Assembly (NCBI RefSeq): GCF_965227735.1
Contig: NZ_OZ245776.1
Location: forward strand, 2,480,001 to 2,544,000
Reading direction: 5' to 3'
Length of the DNA: 64,000 nt
Source of the DNA: Larkinella sp965227735
GTDB taxonomy: Bacteria; Bacteroidota; Bacteroidia; Cytophagales; Spirosomataceae
Shown: positions 59,213 through 64,000 of the stretch, piece after piece
How positions within the stretch are numbered: position 1 is the stretch's first letter
Layout: each line of letters opens with the position of its first letter
Position numbers and translations under genes: made by a program
Notes under the pieces: model-generated
The model's database searches: none
What the model was told of the DNA's origin: nothing
The model's input: only the letters and a program-made list of their open reading frames with translations

Positions 59213-59732
59213 AGATAGGCGTTCCGGTCATACGCTTTTGGTTTTTATACAAAGCTGGACCCAGGCGGTTTTTCTACCCCTGAATCCCTGAAGGGTAGGG
59301 CTGTTAAATACTTGAAATGATGATCGTTAAAGTTGACAAATTCTACCGCATTTCGCCCCCAACCCCCTAAAGGGGGCTTTAACATCCGGATTCTAAAGTC
59401 CCCTTTAGGGGGTTGGGGGCGAAATGCGGTAGAATTTAACAGCCCGGCCCTCGGGGAATTTAGGGCATCAGATAAAAGTTCGTTATTATTTTGAAAAATA
59501 AAGCAATAATTTTTCATAACGTAAACTATTTACCCGACTCCGCCGTTTACTATTCAATTGCGTCTTTTAACAAAATCCTGCTGGCTTCCGGCGGGATTTT
59601 TCATTTCCGCAAATCCCCCTTTTTCCACCCCGATTTTGCCCCAATAAATTCAACTTCTCTTCGTTAAAATGTATAGCCAAGTGATAAATCGTTAACTTGG
59701 CGGCAATCACAGCATATTGTTACAGGATTTAT
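59213..59732. other. Intergenic region between flippase and PorE-like gene, with nested repeat copy E
   Basis: A 520-base divergent gap. Its left half holds copy E of the CCCCTAAA family (listed separately) nested in an outer GGGCTGTTAAA / TTTAACAGCCC pair. The right half is AT-rich and should contain the PorE-like gene's promoter. No coding gene was recognised. Confidence 0.6.
59275..59467. repeat. CCCCTAAA-family palindromic repeat, copy E (nested)
   Basis: Inner arms (59338-59379 and about 59395-59437) are 40-base-class inverted repeats with the ATCCGGATT centre. They are flanked by outer arms (59275-59308 containing CCCTGAAGGGTAGGGCTG and 59434-59467 containing CAGCCCGGCCCTCGGGG) that also pair in part. 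The layout looks like one palindrome inserted in another. Confidence 0.82.
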
Positions 59733-61724
59733 ATGAAAATCAGTACCTCCTATTCCCTGCTGGTGGCGCTGGGGTTGGCCATAGGGCTGGCTGGATGCAA
59801 CTCTGCCATGCAGGTGTATAAAAAAGGCGTTCGACAATTCGAACAAGGGGAATACAACCTTGCCATTGAGAATTTGCAGAAAGCCGCCAATGGCAAAGGC
59901 GTCACCGACGTCGCCCGGCTGAATTATCTGCTGGCCGAATCCTACCGCCTGTCGAACCGTTTCCCGCAGGCGGCTCCGTTTTACCAGAAAGCCATCGAAG
60001 CCGGTATCCCGGAGATCAACGCCAAAATGTATTACGCCTACGCGCTCAAAGCGCAGGGCCGGTACCCGGAAGCGTTGGTGCAACTGGATCAGTATGTGGC
60101 CACCAAACCGTCCAGCAAAGTCAATCTGGAAAAAGCCCGGCGCGAAGCCGAAACCTTGCGGGCCATCGACCTCATCAGCCAGAAAAAAATTGCTTTTCAG
60201 CCTAAAAACATCGGTGCGCTGAACTCGCCGGGTTCCGAATATGCGCCGGTGGTTCGCGGAGACGAGCTGATTTTCACCTCATCGCGGAAAGAGAAGATTT
60301 ACAAAAACAACGGTCAGCCAATGACCGGTTTGTATAAAATCAAGCTGGCACAGAAACCGGACGAAACCGGCAACAACCCGCAACTCTTCAGTTCCAACAT
60401 TTTCAAAGACGATGCCAACGAAGGGACACCCGCGTTTTCGAAAGATGGAAAAGTCATGATTTTTGCGCGGGGCAACAACGGAAAACGCAAAGGTGGCCTG
60501 GATGTCGATCTGTTTATCAGCCGGTTATCAGCCGACAACGCCTGGAGCGAACCCCTGCGACTGCCCATCAGCGACTCAACCGCCTGGGACGGCAGCCCGG
60601 CGTTTTCGGCCGACGGCAAAACGCTCTATTTTGCTTCCAACCGCGCCGGAACCGTGGGCGGTATTGACCTCTACCGCACCAACATGGATGCGTCGGGCCG
60701 GTTCAGCCGCCCGGTCAACATGGGCCGTGACATCAATACGCCCGGTGACGAAATGTTTCCGTATGTGGCCGAAGATGGCAAATTGTATTTTGCGTCCGAT
60801 GGTCATCCCGGTTTAGGAAAACTTGATATTTTCGTCGCAACCCGCTCGCAGGGCATCATTTCGGTGGAGAACCTGGGCGTGCCGATCAATTCGCCGGCGG
60901 ATGATTTCGGGCTGTTTCTGGTCGAAGCCGACAAAGGCTACTTTGCGTCGAACCGCGAGGGCGGAAAGGGCGACGATGACATTTATTATTTCGACGATTC
61001 CGAATCGACCACCGAAAAACCGCCATTGGCCTCTACCCCACCGACCGAAGCGCCGAAAAGGGTGCGGTATTTCATTGCCGGTACGGTTTCAGAAAACGCT
61101 TCTCCTCAGGCACCCCTGGATTCCGCAACGGTTCGCATCATTGAGGAAGGCGTTGAAACACCGATTGGCGAAGTGCTGACGGGCAACCCCGGTACCTATG
61201 GAAAATATCCGCTGAAGGAAGGAAAAGACTACACAATTCTGGTCGAGCGGCCCGGTTATCTCACCAAGCGTGAACAGTTTACGATGCAGGGCCGCAGCAT
61301 TCCGCCGATTTTCCTGAAAAAAGCCGAAACCGATACCACCTTCGAAGTGCCGATTTTGCTGGATAAGGTAACATTGGGAAAAACGTTTGTGCTCGAAAAT
61401 ATTTATTACGATCTGGATAAATACGCCATCCGCCCCGACGCGGCCGAGGAACTCGACAAGCTGGTGACCATTCTGAAAGACAATCCGACGTTAAAAATCG
61501 AGCTAAGTTCGCACACTGACGTTCGGGCCGCCGATGCCTACAACATCCGCCTGTCGCAAAACCGGGCCAAAGCCGCCGTCGATTACATCGTTTCCAAAGG
61601 AATTGAGGCCGAACGGATGATTGCCAAAGGCTACGGCGAAACACAACTCATTGTCAAAAACGCCAAAACGGAAGACGAACACCAGCGCAACCGCCGAACG
61701 GAGTTTAAGATCCTGAGTTTCTAA
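59733..61724 (+). CDS. PorE-like lipoprotein: TPR, WD40-like, CRD and OmpA domains
   Basis: A 663-residue lipoprotein (lipobox LAIGLAGC, acylated Cys22). TPR units lie at about 25-135 (FEQGEYNLAIENLQKAAN). PD40/WD-like strands at about 175-430 show TPAFSKDGKVMIFARGN and GSPAFSADGKTLYFASNRAGTVGG. A carboxypeptidase-regulatory-like domain lies at about 455-525. The C-terminal OmpA peptidoglycan-binding domain (about 545-660) has LKIELSSHTDVRAADAYNIRLSQNRAKAAVDYI. This domain order is that of PorE, a type IX secretion accessory that links the machine to peptidoglycan; other Bacteroidota OmpA/PD40 proteins share it, so the symbol is withheld. Confidence 0.86.
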   Translation: MKISTSYSLLVALGLAIGLAGCNSAMQVYKKGVRQFEQGEYNLAIENLQKAANGKGVTDVARLNYLLAESYRLSNRFPQAAPFYQKAIEAGIPEINAKMYYAYALKAQGRYPEALVQLDQYVATKPSSKVNLEKARREAETLRAIDLISQKKIAFQPKNIGALNSPGSEYAPVVRGDELIFTSSRKEKIYKNNGQPMTGLYKIKLAQKPDETGNNPQLFSSNIFKDDANEGTPAFSKDGKVMIFARGNNGKRKGGLDVDLFISRLSADNAWSEPLRLPISDSTAWDGSPAFSADGKTLYFASNRAGTVGGIDLYRTNMDASGRFSRPVNMGRDINTPGDEMFPYVAEDGKLYFASDGHPGLGKLDIFVATRSQGIISVENLGVPINSPADDFGLFLVEADKGYFASNREGGKGDDDIYYFDDSESTTEKPPLASTPPTEAPKRVRYFIAGTVSENASPQAPLDSATVRIIEEGVETPIGEVLTGNPGTYGKYPLKEGKDYTILVERPGYLTKREQFTMQGRSIPPIFLKKAETDTTFEVPILLDKVTLGKTFVLENIYYDLDKYAIRPDAAEELDKLVTILKDNPTLKIELSSHTDVRAADAYNIRLSQNRAKAAVDYIVSKGIEAERMIAKGYGETQLIVKNAKTEDEHQRNRRTEFKILSF

Positions 61725-61758
61725 GTTTCAGGCCATTCCAAACAACGGGTTAAATTTC

Positions 61759-61853
61759 AAGTTTACGGTTTACGGTTTTTTGTTTACGGTGGCTGACGCA
61801 TTCGCACTTTGCTCGCGTCAGCCACCGTAAACAAAAACCGTAAACCGTAAACT
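61759..61853. repeat. TTTACGG-type palindrome between PorE-like gene and tspO
   Basis: Arms at 61759-61799 and 61814-61853 pair with a single-base difference. Each contains three tandem GTTTACGG/CCGTAAAC words plus a GTGGCTGACGC block. It lies between two forward genes. Confidence 0.85.
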
Positions 61854-61861
61854 TTTTTGCT

Positions 61862-62635
61862 ATGAAAAACGATAAGCTCCGGCAGTTCCTGGTTGTCTTC
61901 GTCATTATTTCGACCATCATCATGAACTACCTGTCGAACGCGCTGCCGTTTGGCGGGCAGACCAACGCCCAGGTTTCCAATAAATACTTTACCGACTTTA
62001 CGCCCGCCGGTTTTGCCTTCGCCATCTGGGGTGTCATCTATCTGGGTTTGCTGGGCTTTGCGGTCTACCAAGCCCTGCCATCGCAACGAACCAATCCACG
62101 TTTTCGGGCCATCGGTCCGCTGGTCATCCTGAATGGCGTGTTCAACAGCTTGTGGTTACCCATTTTCCAGAACGAGTGGCTTTTTGTTTCCGTCCTGTTT
62201 ATTTCCGGTATTCTCTTTACGCTCTACGGCATCAACTTCGGTCTCCGGCTGAACGCAGCCGACGTACCGACTGCCGAAAAATGGCTGGCCCGGGTTCCGT
62301 TCGGTCTGTATTTTGGCTGGGTAACGGTGGCTACCATTGCCAACGTCTGTGTCTGGCTGAAGTCGACCAGCTGGGATGGTGGCGGTGTTGGCGGTCCGGT
62401 CTGGGCGCAGATCCTGATTGCCGTTGGCCTGGCCATCGGGTTATTCGTCTTCAGCCGGTTGCGGAGCTTTTCGTATCTGCTGGTGTTCGTCTGGGCGTTT
62501 GCTGCCATTGCCGCCGGGCAGCAGGGCAGCGGTTCGGTGTCGCTGGTCGCCGGGATTGGGGCCGGAATTGCCGCCCTGGTGTGGCTGGTCAGCTTTTTCC
62601 AACGGCCCAAAACGCCCGCGCATTCGTTTGGCTGA
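61862..62635 (+). CDS. TspO/MBR-family (tryptophan-rich) membrane protein
   Basis: A 257-residue membrane protein with about seven hydrophobic helices. It carries TspO/MBR marks such as YFTDFTPAGFAFAIWGVIYLGLLGFAVYQAL and GVFNSLWLPIFQNEWLFVSVL, and PFGLYFGWVTVATIANVCVWL. It is longer than classic TspO (about 160 residues) because of extra C-terminal helices, a form seen in Bacteroidota. Family members bind porphyrins or sterols; the ligand here is unknown. Its stop codon lies inside the left arm of the 46-base palindrome that follows. Confidence 0.85.
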   Translation: MKNDKLRQFLVVFVIISTIIMNYLSNALPFGGQTNAQVSNKYFTDFTPAGFAFAIWGVIYLGLLGFAVYQALPSQRTNPRFRAIGPLVILNGVFNSLWLPIFQNEWLFVSVLFISGILFTLYGINFGLRLNAADVPTAEKWLARVPFGLYFGWVTVATIANVCVWLKSTSWDGGGVGGPVWAQILIAVGLAIGLFVFSRLRSFSYLLVFVWAFAAIAAGQQGSGSVSLVAGIGAGIAALVWLVSFFQRPKTPAHSFG

Positions 62636-62725
62636 AACCTTCGAAAGTTCGGAATCCGTCGTAACCCGTCAGGTTTCTAAAACCTGACGGGTTACGACGG
62701 ATTCCGAACTTTCGAAGGTTTCAGC
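62631..62725. repeat. 46-base perfect palindrome overlapping the tspO stop
   Basis: Arms 62631-62676 and 62680-62725 are exact inverted repeats around a 3-base loop. The inner part carries ACCCGTCAGGTTT and its complement, a word set often repeated in Bacteroidota. It begins inside the last codon of tspO and ends 44 bases before the AAA-ATPase start. Confidence 0.93.
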
Positions 62726-62768
62726 CGGTTTTTTTGCACGTTTGCGGGTATTCAACGATTTTTACAGC

Positions 62769-63815
62769 ATGTCATGGAAACTACCCGCCGACCAATTTAA
62801 ATTTTCGCCCGACGACGACGATTTTCCCAACGTCTATTACTTCGTTCAGCAGTTTGGCATCTTCCCCAATCAGCTTATTTGCCGTCATCAGTTTGAAATA
62901 ACCCTGCCTGATTTCCTGACCCAACAGCGATTCGTCAAGGTTCACGAACGCACGGATTTGTTTACCAAACAGGAGGAACATTCATTCTGGTCGCATCCCG
63001 AGGGGCTTCTGCTTCGGTTGCATTACCTGCCCGCCATGAAGGCCTATTCGATGATGGGTGGCTACAGCAACCGCGAAGTGCTCGACCGCGTTCTGACCGG
63101 TCTGGATACCTACAAGATTCCGGACCCCGACAATTCGCTGGGCAAGGTGGGGCTCATTACGCAACAGTACAACGAACTGATTGTGGAAGAAACCCAGTTG
63201 AAGCTGCTGCCGCTCGATCTGGAAAAACATTACAACGACGATTTGCAGCCGGTTTACGACAAGTTGATTCAACGGCTGAATACCAACAGCGAAAAAGGGC
63301 TGATCATCCTGCACGGCAAACCGGGAACGGGCAAAACCAACCTCATCCGCCACCTGACCACGCAGCTTTCCAAGCAGGTGCTGGTGTTGCCGCCCCAGTT
63401 GGTCGAAGTGATGACCCAACCCGGTTTTATTCCGTTTTTGCTCGAACAACGCAATTCGATTTTGGTCATCGAAGAAGCAGAACAGGTCCTGATGGATCGC
63501 GAATCGGATGTTCGAAATGCCGCCGTTTCCAACCTGCTCAACCTGACCGACGGCTTGCTGGCCGATTGCCTGGCCATCCAGATCATCTGTACGTTCAATA
63601 CCGACATCAAACGACTCGATCCGGCGTTACTTCGGAAAGGGCGGCTCATTGCCCGCTACGAATTTGGCGAACTGGCCGTCGACAAAGCCAACCGGCTGCT
63701 CGAAGAACGGGAACTGGCGTTCCGGACGGAACAACCCATGACCCTGGCCGATATTTATCACCTGGAAGAGGAAGTGCATTTCGCTAAAAAAACGAACCGG
63801 TCCATTGGCTTTTAA
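62769..63815 (+). CDS. AAA-family ATPase with unusual N-terminal domain
   Basis: A 348-residue ATPase. Its first 150 residues form a domain of unknown type (SWKLPADQFKFSPDDDDFPNVYYFVQQFGIFPNQL). The AAA module has Walker A (LHGKPGTGKTNLIRHL), Walker B (NSILVIEEAEQVLMD) and sensor-like ICTFNTDIKRLDPALLRKGRLIARYEFGEL, where LLRKGR supplies the arginine region. The shape fits BCS1/spastin-like or small remodelling AAA proteins; the substrate is unknown. The ATG at 62769 is chosen over an in-frame TTG at 62742. folK begins 3 bases downstream. Confidence 0.82.
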   Translation: MSWKLPADQFKFSPDDDDFPNVYYFVQQFGIFPNQLICRHQFEITLPDFLTQQRFVKVHERTDLFTKQEEHSFWSHPEGLLLRLHYLPAMKAYSMMGGYSNREVLDRVLTGLDTYKIPDPDNSLGKVGLITQQYNELIVEETQLKLLPLDLEKHYNDDLQPVYDKLIQRLNTNSEKGLIILHGKPGTGKTNLIRHLTTQLSKQVLVLPPQLVEVMTQPGFIPFLLEQRNSILVIEEAEQVLMDRESDVRNAAVSNLLNLTDGLLADCLAIQIICTFNTDIKRLDPALLRKGRLIARYEFGELAVDKANRLLEERELAFRTEQPMTLADIYHLEEEVHFAKKTNRSIGF

Positions 63816-63818
63816 CCC

Positions 63819-64000
63819 ATGACGACGCACACGGTTTTTCTACTGCTGGGTGCCAACCTGGGCGACCGGGCCACAACCCTGCAACGGGCGAAAGAAACGA
63901 TTCAAATTGATCTGGGACCGGTTTTAAAGCAATCAGCACTCTACGAAACCGCAGCCTGGGGCGTTACGGATCAACCGGCTTTTCTGAATCAGGTGCTGAA
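63819..64000 (+). CDS. folK: 2-amino-4-hydroxy-6-hydroxymethyldihydropteridine pyrophosphokinase (FolK), 3' truncated by window edge
   Basis: The frame from the ATG at 63819 runs to the end of the window without a stop and yields 60 residues. They match the FolK N-terminus: TVFLLLGANLGDRATTLQRAKETI and SALYETAAWGVTDQPAFLNQVL. FolK transfers pyrophosphate from ATP to 6-hydroxymethyl-dihydropterin in folate synthesis. The active-site part of the protein lies outside the window. It starts 3 bases after the AAA ATPase stop, so the two are probably co-transcribed. Confidence 0.93.
   Translation, partial: MTTHTVFLLLGANLGDRATTLQRAKETIQIDLGPVLKQSALYETAAWGVTDQPAFLNQVL

Noticed and set aside
61759..62725. 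Repeat-rich stretch around tspO considered as a CRISPR array or integron attachment site
   Set aside because: The repeats are inverted, not direct and evenly spaced; there are no spacers, cas genes or integrase.

Overview
The window looks like chromosomal DNA of a member of the Bacteroidota, most likely order Cytophagales and a Spirosoma/Larkinella-like lineage. That placement is inferred from gene content. The window carries a SusC/SusD pair with a FecI/FecR switch and type IX secretion relatives (a PorU2-like C25 peptidase and a PorE-like OmpA lipoprotein). It also has PadR-PspC-GIN envelope genes, DUF1080 and phytanoyl-CoA-dioxygenase-like proteins, an MlaE/MlaF pair and a 7TMR-DISM histidine kinase. 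Candidate promoters have the Bacteroidota form (TTTG, about 20 nt, TAnnTTTG). No tRNA, rRNA, CRISPR array, transposase, integrase or prophage gene was recognised. Both ends cut through genes: an FGGY kinase on the left and folK on the right.

Layout. 1-2500: end of a gluconokinase-like gene, a sigma-70-family factor facing it, and a LytTR response regulator. 2547-10064: a forward run with a trypsin-like protease lacking a signal peptide, an ArgE-type M20 deacetylase, manA, a small YdcZ-type transporter, a RecB/Cas4-like nuclease-fold protein, a DUF1080 protein, an MFS transporter and argH. 10085-16825: beta-propeller protein, second MFS transporter, stand-alone TrpF, Hsp20, TPR protein, AMP nucleosidase and an orphan HsdR_N-domain protein. 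16826-26612: a complete reverse-strand polysaccharide utilisation locus (sigma factor, FecR, STN-containing SusC, SusD, glycoside hydrolase, sulfatase). 26769-30603: YceI, MarR, Omp85-like barrel and GNAT. 30690-33239: maf, moaC, mobA and thiamine pyrophosphokinase. 33246-36629: the PorU2-like peptidase. 36923-40760: PadR, a double PspC-GIN fusion and a second GIN protein. 40847-43757: PhyH, kduI, kdsA. 44151-48417: acpP, fabF, rnc, htrA. 48571-53429: gmd, SPOR lipoprotein, murB, ROK kinase, SDR. 53577-57419: mlaE, mlaF and a histidine kinase in one overlapping unit. 57659-64000: flippase, PorE-like lipoprotein, TspO, AAA ATPase, folK.

How genes work together. In the PUL, the STN domain of SusC, FecR and the ECF sigma factor form a plausible trans-envelope relay that would switch on SusC/SusD plus a sulfatase and a glycosidase. 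The MlaE/MlaF/kinase unit couples a lipid-transport ABC core to an envelope sensor with no MCE-domain gene next to it. The PadR unit has a palindrome overlapping its candidate promoter and ends at a clear terminator.

The most unusual non-coding signal is the number of long intergenic palindromes. There is one family of at least five dispersed copies with CCCCTAAA..TTTAGGGG arms and an ATCC-containing centre. There is also a second two-copy family (CTCTGTGTAA ends), and several unrelated perfect palindromes with arms of 29 to 51 nt. Many of these lie between converging genes, and some include stop codons.
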